Positions 39,248 through 49,156 are shown, counted from the stretch's first letter. The stretch: DNA of 55,735 nucleotides from Tenacibaculum sp. SG-28 (GCF_002954385.1 NZ_MQVY01000005.1:64834-120568), one strand, 5' to 3'. Notes: a model not told the origin generated them from the sequence alone. Made by a program: numbers and translations.

Positions 39248-39760
39248 ATGAAACAGTTGACACATTACGATATACAAAATGAAACTATTAAATTCCCAAT
39301 AACTATTGTTTGCGATGCTCTGAGAACTCCAGAAAACATTGGCATGTGTTTCCGAATTTCCGAGAGCTTTGGTGTTGCAAAGATTTACCTTCACGAAAGC
39401 TCACCGAACAGTAGCAACAGAATTGTAAAAAAAACAGCGAGAAATACACTCCATCAAATATCGTGTGAAACCTATACTAATTTTGCATCATTAATCACCA
39501 AGTTACGACAAGACGGCAATACGATTATAGGTATTGAAATCACCGACGAGAGTATTAGTATAAAAGATTATGACTTTAGTTTACACGAAAAAATTGTCCT
39601 AATTTTAGGTAGCGAAAGACATGGCATAAACGACGTTGATGTAACAGACAAAACGGTATCCATACCAATGTATGGTCAAAACTCTTCTATGAATGTTATC
39701 CACAGTTTATCCATAGCACTATATGAAATTACAAATCAGTTAATAAAAATCAAAATATAA
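39248..39760 (+). CDS. TrmH/SpoU-family RNA methyltransferase
   Basis: From the ATG at 39248 the protein has 170 residues. SpoU motifs are CDALRTPENIGMCFR, ILGSERHGIND and VSIPMYGQNSSMNVIHSLSIALYE, the last two forming the trefoil-knot S-adenosylmethionine site. It probably 2'-O-methylates a tRNA or rRNA ribose; the target cannot be read from the sequence. It lies between the AraC-type gene and hemH with gaps of 18 and 10 bases. Confidence 0.88.
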   Translation: MKQLTHYDIQNETIKFPITIVCDALRTPENIGMCFRISESFGVAKIYLHESSPNSSNRIVKKTARNTLHQISCETYTNFASLITKLRQDGNTIIGIEITDESISIKDYDFSLHEKIVLILGSERHGINDVDVTDKTVSIPMYGQNSSMNVIHSLSIALYEITNQLIKIKI

Positions 39761-39770
39761 ACCTCACTCT

Positions 39771-40816
39771 ATGAAAGGAGTTCTATTAGTAAATTTAGGA
39801 TCCCCAAAAAGTACCGATCCGAAAGACGTAAAAAATTATCTTGGCGAATTTTTAATGGACGAACGCGTTATTGATCTTCCATTATTTTTTCGTTCTTTTT
39901 TAGTGAAAGGAATAATCCTTAATACAAGGCCAAAAAAATCTGCAGCTGCCTACAAGAAAATATGGTGGGATGAAGGCTCTCCTTTAATTGTACTTTCCGA
40001 AAGATTGCAAAAAAAAGTACAAACCAAAACAGAACTGCCAGTTGCTTTGGCTATGCGTTACGGAAACCCTTCTTTAAAATCAGGCTTACAGGAGCTGCAT
40101 GACAAAGGAGTTACGGAGGTACTCCTGATTCCGCTATATCCGCAATTCGCCATGGCTACTACAGAAACCATACTTGTTCTGGCAGAAGAGTTACGAAGTG
40201 ATTTTTTTCCTACTATGAAAATAAAAAGCATCCCTGCTTTTTACAACAAACCCGAATACATCAAGGCGCTTTCCAATAGTATAAGTGCGTATTTAAAAGA
40301 CAAAGATTACGACCACCTATTGTTTTCTTATCACGGCGTTCCAGAACGTCATATTAGAAAATCAGATATTACTAAATCACATTGTAAAATAGACGGCTCG
40401 TGTTGTAACACACCATCAAAAGCACACGAATATTGCTACAGACACCAATGTTATCAAACTACAAAAAATGTGATTAAAGAATTGAATCTTAACGAAAGTA
40501 CTGTATCTACATCATTTCAATCGCGATTGGGGGTTGATCCATGCTACAGCCCTACACCGATAGAACGATCGTTAAGAAGGCAGAAAAAGAAGGAGTAAAA
40601 AAATTAGCTATCGTAACCCCTGCTTTCGTATCGGATTGTTTAGAGACTTTGGAAGAAATTGCCATGGAAGGCAAAGAGGAATTTTTAGAAGCAGGTGGAG
40701 AAGAGTTCCATACTGTACCTTGTATTAACGATAATGAGGAGTGGGTACAAGTACTCGCCAACTGGATTCATGAATTTGCAACTTCTAAACATTTAGCTTC
40801 CAGCAATACCCAATAA
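39771..40816 (+). CDS. hemH: Ferrochelatase (frameshift at 40543)
   Basis: The corrected protein has 348 residues. The N-terminal part shows GVLLVNLGSPKSTDPKDVKN and the active-site LLFSYHGVPERHIRK. Restoring one G at 40543 turns GVDPC into GVDPWLQPYTDRTIVKKAEK and joins the C-terminal part with IVTPAFVSDCLETLEEIA, including its Glu. It inserts ferrous iron into protoporphyrin IX at the membrane surface. Gene hemJ starts 20 bases downstream. Confidence 0.95.
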
Positions 40817-40835
40817 TTACTAAAACAAACGATAC

Positions 40836-41426
40836 ATGGATTTTTTATACATCAAAGCCTTACATATTATATTCGTAGTGACATGGTTTGCTGGTTTATT
40901 CTATATTGTTAGACTGTTTATATATCATGTAGAGGCAGAAAAAATGGAAGACCCTGCAAAAGCGATTCTACAGAAACAGTACCAACTGATGGAAAAAAGA
41001 TTGTGGTATATTATAACGTGGCCTTCTGCAATACTAGCTAGTATTTTTGCCTTTTGGATGTTGGTAAGAAATCCCTATTACTTAAAAATGGCTTGGATGC
41101 ATGTAAAACTATCTTTTGTGTTAGCACTATATTTTTATCATTTTGCATGCCATATCCTTTTTAAGCAATTGCAAAATAATCATATAAAATACTCTTCTCT
41201 CCAACTTAGAATATGGAATGAAATAGCGACCATCATACTTTTCGCAGTTGTTTTTTTAGTAGTACTTCAGAGCGCTATCAATTGGATATGGGGGGTTGTA
41301 GGTATTGTACTTGTATCTATCCTTTTAATGCTAAGTGTGCGACTATACAAGAAAATTAGATCGAAGAGAAACTGGGAAAAACACGAAAAAGAAATACTAA
41401 AAAAAGACGGCCAGAGTAAACCTTAA
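40836..41426 (+). CDS. hemJ: Protoporphyrinogen oxidase HemJ (CopD/UPF0093 family)
   Basis: The 196-residue membrane protein has about four or five hydrophobic spans. Conserved features are ALHIIFVVTWFAGLFYIVRLFIYH with His10, and a MHVKLSFVLALYFYHFACH segment. HemJ oxidises protoporphyrinogen IX to protoporphyrin IX, probably feeding electrons to the respiratory chain, and binds heme. It is directly downstream of hemH, the next pathway step. No HemG or HemY was seen in the window, so HemJ is the likely only protoporphyrinogen oxidase here. The basic C-terminal tail is typical. Confidence 0.93.
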   Translation: MDFLYIKALHIIFVVTWFAGLFYIVRLFIYHVEAEKMEDPAKAILQKQYQLMEKRLWYIITWPSAILASIFAFWMLVRNPYYLKMAWMHVKLSFVLALYFYHFACHILFKQLQNNHIKYSSLQLRIWNEIATIILFAVVFLVVLQSAINWIWGVVGIVLVSILLMLSVRLYKKIRSKRNWEKHEKEILKKDGQSKP

Positions 41427-42074
41427 ATACCACATGCAAAGATCACAAAAAGATATGTAAATTAGTGCAATAGATGCTTCTGCACCAGCATTATTACCAA
41501 TTAAAAACACTGGTAAAAGGAACATAATTGTTTCAACGTATCTGGAAATTAAAATTCAATTATCGATTTATTTGACATTTATTTGTTTAATTGTTTTTTT
41601 TTATTAGTTTTAATATAGAAAAAAAGAAAACTATTGCTCCTTTCTTTTCCATCGAAAAGGAATATGTAGAGTAAACTCTACAAATAATAAAAGAAATTGA
41701 AAAAAAATAATTAAATCCCAAACTACAAAAACTACAAACAAAAACCACTTCATTTTGATCCCCCGACAAGATTGTAATTTTTACTAAAAAAATGCAATAA
41801 CAGATTTTATTCTTAGAATAATACTTGAATAACAATTCTGTATGTGTTAATAGACAAAATATTTTTTCTATTAATATACCTTCTATTTAACAATAATCAC
41901 TTTAGCGAAAATAAGTATGCTTCAGAATAAAGAATTTGCCTCCTGCAGGCAACGATAAAGACTTACGCGTTATTTAAATACAATAAAAACCAAAAAACAA
42001 TCTATTAACCAAAGATAACCAGGGGGTTACGTCTAAAACCAATTAAAATATGTAGAAACAAAAACTAATTAAAT
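41427..42074. other. Long intergenic region, 648 bases
   Basis: AT-rich region between hemJ and the lipoprotein gene at 42075. It contains an inverted repeat with 8-bp arms around AA (41665-41682), an inverted repeat TTGCCT/AGGCAA at 41936-41952, and on the minus strand a 42-codon frame (41397-41525) beginning MFLLPVFLIGNNAGAEAS. The latter overlaps hemJ and looks hydrophobic, so it may be a gene remnant or a chance frame. I see no supportable gene. Confidence 0.5.
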
Positions 42075-42524
42075 ATGAAATCCCCCCATTTATTCGGATT
42101 AATTTTATTAATCTTCATTGCTTGTTCTAACAATGAAGAAGAAATCGGTACAAATGAACCAATTGTTGGAACTTGGCAACTCTATCAAATTAAAAAAGAC
42201 GGTATTACTATAGAGGAGCAATGCATGCGCGAAAATAACTTTATCGCCAATGAAGACGGTTCCATTATTATTGAAACCTATCGCGCAACAAATCCAAATA
42301 GCAACTGTATTCTTGTTATTAACACAGCAACTTGGAAAGCATCGCAAAACAATAATTATGAAATATCCTTCGACAACAGCGACGAATCAGCAACCTTACA
42401 TGAAAATACTTTTACCATACGAAGTCTTTCCACAGAAACTACAAGAGAAGGTAAAACAAACACTATTGTAACAGAAACCGTCTACCTAAAAAAACATAGA
42501 CAAATAAAAATATTGGCTACTTAG
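42075..42524 (+). CDS. Lipocalin-like lipoprotein (DUF5004-like)
   Basis: The 149-residue protein has a lipoprotein signal (ILLIFIACSNNEEE) and a lipocalin-like small beta-barrel starting with IVGTWQLYQIKKDG, then FIANEDGSIIIETY and TATWKASQNNNYEISF. Such Bacteroidetes lipoproteins are common and mostly of unknown function. It stands alone with its own terminator. Confidence 0.72.
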   Translation: MKSPHLFGLILLIFIACSNNEEEIGTNEPIVGTWQLYQIKKDGITIEEQCMRENNFIANEDGSIIIETYRATNPNSNCILVINTATWKASQNNNYEISFDNSDESATLHENTFTIRSLSTETTREGKTNTIVTETVYLKKHRQIKILAT

Positions 42525-42552
42525 TATAACATCCCCCATTCTTTTTAGCAAC

Positions 42553-42593
42553 AAAAACATTGTAGGTGCAACAAAAAAGCTTACAATGTTTTT
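42553..42593. terminator. Bidirectional terminator between convergent genes
   Basis: AAAAACATTGTA and TACAATGTTTTT form 12-bp perfect arms around a 17-base loop, between the lipoprotein gene (+) and recR (-). Confidence 0.85.
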
Positions 42594-42603
42594 ACATGTA
42601 GAA

Positions 42604-43221
42604 TTACCCCTTCACGGTTCCGTCAAAAGGTATTCTATTTAAGATACTTCTACCAAGAGTGACTTCATCGGCGAACTGCAGTTCATCTCCTACAGAAATC
42701 CCTCTTGCAATGGTTGAAGTTGCAATGTCATAGTCTTCAATTTGCTTGTAAATATAAAAATTTGTCGTATCCCCTTCCATTGTAGAACTTAAAGCAAAAA
42801 TTAGTTCCTTAACCTCGCCATTTTTAACCTTATTTACTAAGGTATCAATATGTAAATTCTGCGGACCTACTCCCTCTATCGGAGAAATTTTACCCCCTAA
42901 TACATGATATACTCCTTTAAATTGCGCGGTATTTTCTATAGCCATTACATCTCTGACGTCTTCCACTACGCACACTAAAGAAGAATTACGTTGTGGATTT
43001 ACACATATATTACAGATTTCGGAATCGGAAATATTGTGACATTTTTTACATATCTTAACCTCTTTCTTTAACAGATTTAAAGCCTCGGTTAAATATTTTG
43101 TTTGCTCGGAGGGCTGTTTTAAAAGATAAAGCGCTAATCGCAATGCAGTTCTTTTACCTATTCCTGGCAAACGACTTATTTCACTAACTGCATTCTCGAG
43201 TAATTTTGAAGAAAAATCCAT
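42604..43221 (-). CDS. recR: Recombination mediator RecR
   Basis: The 205-residue protein has a helix-hairpin-helix ([18 protein letters not shown]), a four-Cys zinc finger ([16 protein letters not shown]), a Toprim domain with [15 protein letters not shown] and a C-terminal Walker-B-like region. It acts with RecF and RecO in loading RecA at single-strand gaps. Length fits the family. It is the sole minus-strand gene here. Confidence 0.97.
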   Translation of the reverse strand: MDFSSKLLENAVSEISRLPGIGKRTALRLALYLLKQPSEQTKYLTEALNLLKKEVKICKKCHNISDSEICNICVNPQRNSSLVCVVEDVRDVMAIENTAQFKGVYHVLGGKISPIEGVGPQNLHIDTLVNKVKNGEVKELIFALSSTMEGDTTNFYIYKQIEDYDIATSTIARGISVGDELQFADEVTLGRSILNRIPFDGTVKG

Positions 43222-43344
43222 GCTGCAAAATTACAACTTTTATAAAATATACGCACTCCTAAATACCAATACACTAACTCTACCTTACAGAAATATATCC
43301 GAATTATACCAGAATTATTGCAAAGAAATTACAACTAAAATAAG

Positions 43345-43352
43345 TACCTTTG
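43345..43352 (+). promoter_or_regulatory. -7 element TACCTTTG of the pepD promoter
   Basis: TACCTTTG fits TAnnTTTG and lies 26 bases before the ATG at 43379. A TTG lies 24 bases upstream of it, slightly longer than the usual spacing. Confidence 0.5.
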
Positions 43353-43378
43353 AGTACCAAAAAAACAGTTAAAAAGTA

Positions 43379-44836
43379 ATGAGTAAAGCAATAAGAAATA
43401 TAGAACCGAAAATAGTTTGGAACCATTTCGCAGATTTAAATGCAGTACCACGTCCTTCAAAAAAAGAGGAAAGGGTGATTCAATTTATGGTAGATTTTGG
43501 TAAAAAATTAAACCTTAAAACCACCGTTGATAAGGTTGGTAACGTTATCATTTATAAACCTGCAAGCGAAGGCATGGAAAACAAAAAGACAGTGGTATTG
43601 CAAGGCCACCTTGATATGGTGCATCAAAAAAACGCTGATACGGAATTTGATTTCGATAGTGAAGGTATACAAATGGAAGTTGACGGTGACTGGGTAAAGG
43701 CGAAAGGAACAACCTTAGGAGCCGATAATGGCTTAGGAGTCGCGGCGATAATGTCTGTTCTTGCGGCCAAAGACATTCAACATCCAGCCATAGAAGCACT
43801 CTTTACCATTGACGAAGAAACCGGAATGACTGGCGCAATGGGATTAGAAGGCGGGGTTTTGAAAGGTGAAATATTACTGAACCTTGATACGGAAGAAGAC
43901 AATGAAATTGGAATGGGTTGTGCAGGAGGAGTAGATATTACCGCTACAAGAACCTACAACGAAGAGATCTTACCTGATAATGTTACTGCTTTCGAAATAA
44001 CTGTTAGAGGATTAAATGGAGGTCACTCCGGAATGGACATCCACAAAGGTCTTGGTAATGCTAATAAAATCATGAACCGTTTGTTATTTGATGGTTTTAC
44101 TAATTACGGGCTTAGAATCTCCGAAATTAATGGAGGTAGTCTCCGCAATGCAATCCCGAGAGAGAGCTCTGCTACCGTAGTAATTGATACCATTTCTAAA
44201 GATCCATTTCTTTTCGAAATGCAAGCTTTAATTAAGTCCATAAAAGAGGAGTTTAGTAGCTTAGAAAAGAATCTTATCATTGCTTTGAAAGAAGTGTCTA
44301 AGCCAAAAAGAATAATGGATCTTGGCGTACAGGAAGGTTTTATTAAAGCAATGTACGGAGCTTTAAATGGAGTTTACAGAATGAGTCCTGACATTGAAAA
44401 TTTAGTAGAAACTTCCAATAATGTAGCTAGAGTTATTGTAAAAGATGGAGAAATTAAAATTGGATGCCTAACCCGATCTTCTTCAGAAAGTAATAAATGG
44501 GATTTAGCAAACGCTTTGCGCTCTATTTTTGAACTGGCAGGGTTTGATGTTGTATTTTCTGGCTCATATCCTGGATGGCTTCCTAATATTAATTCCGAAA
44601 TCTTAAATATCGTCACAGATTTATATGAAAAAATGCACCATGAAAAACCACACGTAGCTGCTTGCCATGCCGGTTTAGAGTGCGGAATATTAGGACAAAA
44701 TTACCCTGCCATGGACATGGTTTCTTTTGGCCCTAATATTCGAGGAGCACACTCACCGGATGAGCGTGCACAGATATCCTCTACGCAAAAATTTTGGAAA
44801 TTTTTATTGGAAATTTTAAAAAATACACCTGAATAA
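43379..44836 (+). CDS. pepD: Aminoacyl-histidine dipeptidase (M20 family)
   Basis: The 485-residue protein is an M20 dipeptidase. Metal and catalytic residues are in VVLQGHLDMVHQ, GTTLGADNGLGVA and ALFTIDEETGMTGA, with further conserved ECGIL (in AGLECGILGQNYP) and FGPNIRGAHSPDE. It hydrolyses cytosolic Xaa-His and related dipeptides. Length fits PepD. It has its own promoter and terminator. Confidence 0.95.
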   Translation: MSKAIRNIEPKIVWNHFADLNAVPRPSKKEERVIQFMVDFGKKLNLKTTVDKVGNVIIYKPASEGMENKKTVVLQGHLDMVHQKNADTEFDFDSEGIQMEVDGDWVKAKGTTLGADNGLGVAAIMSVLAAKDIQHPAIEALFTIDEETGMTGAMGLEGGVLKGEILLNLDTEEDNEIGMGCAGGVDITATRTYNEEILPDNVTAFEITVRGLNGGHSGMDIHKGLGNANKIMNRLLFDGFTNYGLRISEINGGSLRNAIPRESSATVVIDTISKDPFLFEMQALIKSIKEEFSSLEKNLIIALKEVSKPKRIMDLGVQEGFIKAMYGALNGVYRMSPDIENLVETSNNVARVIVKDGEIKIGCLTRSSSESNKWDLANALRSIFELAGFDVVFSGSYPGWLPNINSEILNIVTDLYEKMHHEKPHVAACHAGLECGILGQNYPAMDMVSFGPNIRGAHSPDERAQISSTQKFWKFLLEILKNTPE

Positions 44837-44856
44837 AAAGGAAAAATTTAAGCTAT

Positions 44857-44888
44857 AAAAACACCATTTTTATATGATGGTGTTTTTT
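44857..44888 (+). terminator. Terminator after pepD
   Basis: AAAAACACCAT and ATGGTGTTTTT form 11-bp arms around a 9-base loop and end in a T run. Confidence 0.88.
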
Positions 44889-45003
44889 TATTACCCTAAA
44901 AGAAACTTGAAATTAAGAGTAAAAAAGATTGCAATCTTACACCCAATAATTGTGGCTGTAAAATAAAAAAATAACTCCATCTTTTTTTGTTTACATTTAT
45001 ACA

Positions 45004-45591
45004 ATGAATTTTTTAGCGCATCTTTATTTATCGCCTGATAATACTGAAATAATAATTGGCAACTTTATTGCAGACCATATCGTTGGAAATAAGTTCCAAC
45101 ATTACTCAGATTCTGTTCAAAAAGGCATAAAGCTACACCGTGAAATTGATACCTATACAGATGCTCATGAGGTTGTAAGAAGGAGTAAAAGAAGGTTAAA
45201 CGAAAGATATCGCCATTATAACGGTGTAATCATCGATATTTTCTACGATCATTTCCTAGCGGTAAATTGGAATACCTATTCTAATATCCCTTTGAATATC
45301 TATGTAAAGTCGATGTACAACCTACTGCAGACGAACTTTGAAATACTTCCGGAAAAGACCCAGCAAATGTTACCATATATGATCAAACAAAACTGGCTTT
45401 ACAACTACCAATTCGCAAGTGGTATTCAAGAGGTATTAAATGGAATGAATCGAAGAACAGAAGGAAAATCCAAAATGAATCTTGCCTCGGAAGACTTATT
45501 ACTTCACTATGAAGAATTCCGGGAAGATTTCACTCTATTTTTTAAAGACCTTATCACTTTTTCTAAAAATAAAAGCAACGATTTACTTTAA
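45004..45591 (+). CDS. Acyl carrier protein phosphodiesterase-like (DUF479)
   Basis: The 195-residue protein begins MNFLAHLYLSPDNTEIIIGNFIADH, the DUF479/AcpH signature, and has GIKLHREIDTYTDAH and IIDIFYDHFLAVNW, the HD-type metal residues. AcpH removes 4'-phosphopantetheine from acyl carrier protein. It is 18 bases upstream of ggt, so these two are probably cotranscribed. Confidence 0.9.
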   Translation: MNFLAHLYLSPDNTEIIIGNFIADHIVGNKFQHYSDSVQKGIKLHREIDTYTDAHEVVRRSKRRLNERYRHYNGVIIDIFYDHFLAVNWNTYSNIPLNIYVKSMYNLLQTNFEILPEKTQQMLPYMIKQNWLYNYQFASGIQEVLNGMNRRTEGKSKMNLASEDLLLHYEEFREDFTLFFKDLITFSKNKSNDLL

Positions 45592-45608
45592 TATCTCTTT
45601 ATCACCAA

Positions 45609-47297
45609 ATGAAAACCATACTTTTTTTAGTAGTAGTTACCGTTCTATTTAACTGCAAAAGTAATATTGAAAATCAAAAAACAATTGGAGTAATTACCGA
45701 TAAAGCCATGGTTGTATCGGCGAGAAAAGAGGCTTCAGAAATAGGATCCGCGATACTTAAAAAGGGAGGAAATGCTTTTGACGCAATGGTAGCTACAGAA
45801 CTTGCATTAGCAGTCTGTTACCCTTATGCCGGTAATATCGGCGGTGGGGGCTTTATGGTATATCGAAAAAATAACGGTGAAATTGGGGCTTTAGATTACC
45901 GTGAGAAAGCACCTCTTGCAGCATCTACCAACATGTATTTAGATACTAACGGTAACATCATCCCAAATAAAAGTACCATAGGAGCAACTGCTGTGGGAGT
46001 TCCAGGTACAATAGCTGGGGTTTTTGAAGTTCATGAAAAATTTGGGTCGTTAGAAATGGAGGAGATAATGCTTCCAGTTATTCAACTTGCAAAAAAAGGG
46101 GTTGTAGTTACTGAAAAACAAGAAAAACGAATACGAAAACATCAATCTGGGTTTTTGAGGGCCAATAAAGACAGCATCCTTTTTCAAAAAAAATGGAAAA
46201 AAGGAGACACTATAAAATACCATGCGCTAGCAGCTACTTTAGAGAGAATACTGAAATTTGGAAAAGACGAGTTTTACCGTGGAGAAAGTGCGAAAAAGTT
46301 AGCTGATTTTCTCCAAAAAAACGGTGGTTACATAACTACAGAAGACCTTGCTAAATATAAAGCTAAATGGCGAAAACCAATACAGTTTACATATGACGAT
46401 TTAAACATTATATCTATGTCTCCGCCTTCTAGCGGTGGTGTTTGCCTATCACAAATCATGAATGGCATAGAAAGTTTTGATCTAGATAAGTACGGACACA
46501 ACACTACGAAAACCATTCAAGTAATTACTGAGGCGGAAAGAAGAGCCTATGCCGATAGAAGTCATTTTTTAGGCGACCCCGATTTTGTATCTATTCCTGT
46601 AGATCAATTAACAAGTAAAGCGTATGCTAAAGAGAGAATGCAAGATTTTTCCTTTAAAAAAGCAACTAGTTCTAGTGCCGTTTCTCATGGCACAATCACA
46701 TTGGTAGAAAGCAATGAGACCACACATTATTCGATTGTTGACCAGCTTGGGAATGCCGTTTCCGTTACTACCACTATCAATGGCGGTTATGGTTCAAAAC
46801 TATACTGCTCTGAATTAGGTTTCTTTTTAAATAATGAAATGGATGACTTCAGTAGCAAACCGGGAATACCTAATATGTTTGGCCTAGTTGGTGCAAAGGC
46901 AAATGAAATTGCACCGGAGAAGAGAATGCTTAGCTCTATGACACCAACAATAGTAGAAAAAAACAGAAACCTTTTTATGGTGGTTGGAACCCCGGGAGGT
47001 TCTACAATTATTACCACTGTATTACAAACAATTCTCAATGTACACGAATTTAAAATGGGAATGCAAGAAGCTGTTAACCAACCAAGATTTCATCATCAAT
47101 GGCTTCCAGATGATATTAAAATGGAACCGAATGGATTTACAAAAACGGTAACAAACGAATTAAAAAATTTAGGCTACCAAATAGATGAAACTAAGGCTCC
47201 CGTAATTGGAAAGGTAGATGCTATTTTAATTTTACCAAACGGAAAACTCGAGGGTGGTGCCGACCCTAGAGGTGACGACAAAGCAATAGGCTTTTAA
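45609..47297 (+). CDS. ggt: Gamma-glutamyltransferase lipoprotein
   Basis: The 562-residue protein has a lipoprotein signal (VVVTVLFNCKSNIENQ), unlike soluble periplasmic GGT. The self-cleavage and nucleophile Thr lies in NETTHYSIVDQLGNAVSVTT, followed by FFLNNEMDDFS and LSSMTPTIV, and GTPGGSTIITTVLQ. It transfers or hydrolyses gamma-glutamyl groups such as glutathione in the periplasm. It is followed 10 bases later by the pseudouridine synthase. Confidence 0.95.
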   Translation: MKTILFLVVVTVLFNCKSNIENQKTIGVITDKAMVVSARKEASEIGSAILKKGGNAFDAMVATELALAVCYPYAGNIGGGGFMVYRKNNGEIGALDYREKAPLAASTNMYLDTNGNIIPNKSTIGATAVGVPGTIAGVFEVHEKFGSLEMEEIMLPVIQLAKKGVVVTEKQEKRIRKHQSGFLRANKDSILFQKKWKKGDTIKYHALAATLERILKFGKDEFYRGESAKKLADFLQKNGGYITTEDLAKYKAKWRKPIQFTYDDLNIISMSPPSSGGVCLSQIMNGIESFDLDKYGHNTTKTIQVITEAERRAYADRSHFLGDPDFVSIPVDQLTSKAYAKERMQDFSFKKATSSSAVSHGTITLVESNETTHYSIVDQLGNAVSVTTTINGGYGSKLYCSELGFFLNNEMDDFSSKPGIPNMFGLVGAKANEIAPEKRMLSSMTPTIVEKNRNLFMVVGTPGGSTIITTVLQTILNVHEFKMGMQEAVNQPRFHHQWLPDDIKMEPNGFTKTVTNELKNLGYQIDETKAPVIGKVDAILILPNGKLEGGADPRGDDKAIGF

Positions 47298-47307
47298 AGA
47301 ATTACAA

Positions 47308-48168
47308 TTGAAAGTTATTGAAAAACATACATGCAAAGCGCTATCCTCTCCTGTTAGACTACAAGAATACGCAACGGGAATTTTTAACACAATACCCACC
47401 AAATCTGGAATTAAAAAAGCGATAAAAAAAACCTTGTTTTAGTAGATAAAAAAGTGGGGAGCACTGGTTTATTACTTCACGGATTTGAAACCATCGAACT
47501 ATTATCGGAAGAAGAAACACAACCTAAAAAGCGTTTCAATTTGGAGGTCGAGGTATTTTATGAGGATGATTTTTTAGCTATCATTAATAAACCTGCTGGT
47601 CTAGTTGTTAGTGGAAATTCTTTCGCTACGATTAACAATTGCCTACCCCAAAATCTTAAAAAAAGCACTTTACCAGATGCTTGTTCTCCAAGAGCTGTAC
47701 ACCGTTTAGATTATCCGACAAGCGGACTACTACTTGTTGGAAAAACACATGCTGCTGTTGTGGCATTAAGTAAACTTTTTGAAAAAAAAACTTATCGATA
47801 AAACCTACCACGCAGTAACGATAGGAAATATGGAAAAACAAGGTAGTATTGCACTTGCAATTGACACTAAACCTGCTATTACCAATTACTCTATTCAAGA
47901 TACGGTAATTTCGGAGAGGTTTCAATTTTTAAACTTAGTGCTTTTGCAACCAAAAACCGGAAGAAAACATCAAATAAGAAAACATCTTTTATCTATTAAA
48001 AGCCCAATTTTAGGGGATCAAAAGTATTTTCTTCCCGAATTAAAATCAGGAGGTAAAGGATTGTATTTATGTGCTACTGGCTTGATTTTCTCCCACCCTT
48101 TCACCAAGCAACTTATTAGCATAAACAGAGACTTACCTAAAAAATTCAAAAAGATATTTGCTTCCTAA
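47308..48168 (+). CDS. RluA-family pseudouridine synthase (two frameshifts)
   Basis: About 286 residues when corrected. The probable start is TTG at 47308 (KVIEKHTCKAL), 10 bases after ggt; no ATG is in frame nearby. An S4-like N-terminal segment is followed by the catalytic RAVHRLDYPTSGLLLV (Asp of HRLD) and the C-terminal LVLLQPKTGRKHQIRKHL. The breaks are in an A8 run at 47424-47431 (one base missing; gives KKNLVLVDKKVG) and an A9 run at 47782-47790 (eight or eleven restore FEKKLIDKTYHA). It modifies uridine in rRNA or tRNA; the target is not known. Confidence 0.85.
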
Positions 48169-48177
48169 ATATCTTTT
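48149..48177 (+). terminator. Terminator overlapping the end of the pseudouridine synthase
   Basis: AAAAGATATTT and AAATATCTTTT form 11-bp perfect arms around GCTTCCT. The TAA stop at 48166-48168 lies inside the hairpin. Confidence 0.7.
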
Positions 48178-48185
48178 AAAAAGTA

Positions 48186-48193
48186 TATCTTTG
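48186..48193 (+). promoter_or_regulatory. -7 element TATCTTTG close to the trmD start
   Basis: TATCTTTG fits TAnnTTTG and ends only 4 bases before the ATG at 48198, implying a leaderless or nearly leaderless trmD message. Confidence 0.5.
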
Positions 48194-48197
48194 CACT

Positions 48198-48872
48198 ATG
48201 CGAATTGATATCATTACTGTTGAGCCAGATTTATTGAGGAGTCCTTTTGAGAATTCAATGATGAAAAAGGCTATAGAGAAGAATTTAGCGGAAGTTCATT
48301 TACACAACTTACGCGATTATGGATTAGGAAATTACAGACAAGTAGACGATTATCAATTTGGCGGAGGTGCTGGAATGGTTTTAATGATGGAACCAATAAC
48401 TACATGCATAGAAAATTTGAAAAAGCAGCGTATTTATGATGAAGTCATTTACATGACTCCAGACGCTAAAACGCTTAATCAAGCAACTGCAAATACACTT
48501 TCTCTGCAAGAAAATCTTATAATTTTAACAGGACACTACAAAGGCATCGATCAACGTATTCGCGATGCGTATATTACCAAAGAAATATCTATAGGAGACT
48601 ATGTCTTAACAGGTGGCGAACTCGCTGCAGCCGTTTTATGTGATGCTGTTATTCGATTAATTCCGGGTGTTTTGGGTGATGAAACTTCTGCATTAACAGA
48701 CTCTTATCAAGATAATTTACTATCTCCTCCAGTTTATACAAGACCAGCAGAATTTAGGGGAATGAAGGTTCCTGAGATCCTTTTAAGCGGAAATTTCCCT
48801 AAAATCGAAGCGTGGAGAGCGGAGAAGGCATACGAACGTACGAAAGCGATTCGTCCTGATTTATTAGAATAA
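48198..48872 (+). CDS. trmD: tRNA (guanine-37-N1)-methyltransferase
   Basis: The 224-residue protein has the TrmD knot signatures [51 protein letters not shown] and [16 protein letters not shown]. It methylates G37 of tRNAs read with G36, protecting the reading frame. In many bacteria it is next to rplS, as here. Confidence 0.96.
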   Translation: MRIDIITVEPDLLRSPFENSMMKKAIEKNLAEVHLHNLRDYGLGNYRQVDDYQFGGGAGMVLMMEPITTCIENLKKQRIYDEVIYMTPDAKTLNQATANTLSLQENLIILTGHYKGIDQRIRDAYITKEISIGDYVLTGGELAAAVLCDAVIRLIPGVLGDETSALTDSYQDNLLSPPVYTRPAEFRGMKVPEILLSGNFPKIEAWRAEKAYERTKAIRPDLLE

Positions 48873-49080
48873 CGATTTTTATTATCTCCGCATACCGTAA
48901 GCTCTACCGTAATATTGTCTCAGAAATATCGCCCGAATAAGTTTTCAGATGGATTGGTTTGCCCATATAGGTTAATAGTTATCGCCTGAAGTAAAAACCA
49001 AAATACATTACTGGCAATCAGTATCTTACACTTATTCAGAATTTAAAAGCTGTACATTACCAATAATTAAAAAAAATATG

Positions 49081-49088
49081 TAAATTTG
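49081..49088 (+). promoter_or_regulatory. -7 element TAAATTTG of the rplS promoter
   Basis: TAAATTTG fits TAnnTTTG and lies 68 bases before the rplS ATG, leaving a leader of about 60 bases. Confidence 0.5.
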
Positions 49089-49100
49089 CACGCACAAAAT

Positions 49101-49128
49101 CAACCTCTGACGAAAATCGTGAATGTTG
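49101..49128 (+). promoter_or_regulatory. Candidate structured leader of rplS
   Basis: Nested short arms CAAC/GTTG and ACGA/TCGT (loop AAA) form a 28-base stem-loop in the rplS leader. Ribosomal protein leaders are often regulatory, but the arms are short and this could be chance. Confidence 0.25.
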
Positions 49129-49156
49129 TTTTTGATAAACCATAAAATATTATAAA

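Larger units (their letters stand above)
48873..49156. other. Intergenic spacer between trmD and rplS, 284 bases
   Basis: Unusually long for a trmD-rplS spacer. It holds the rplS promoter and leader near its end; the first 200 bases show no gene or strong hairpin. Confidence 0.5.
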
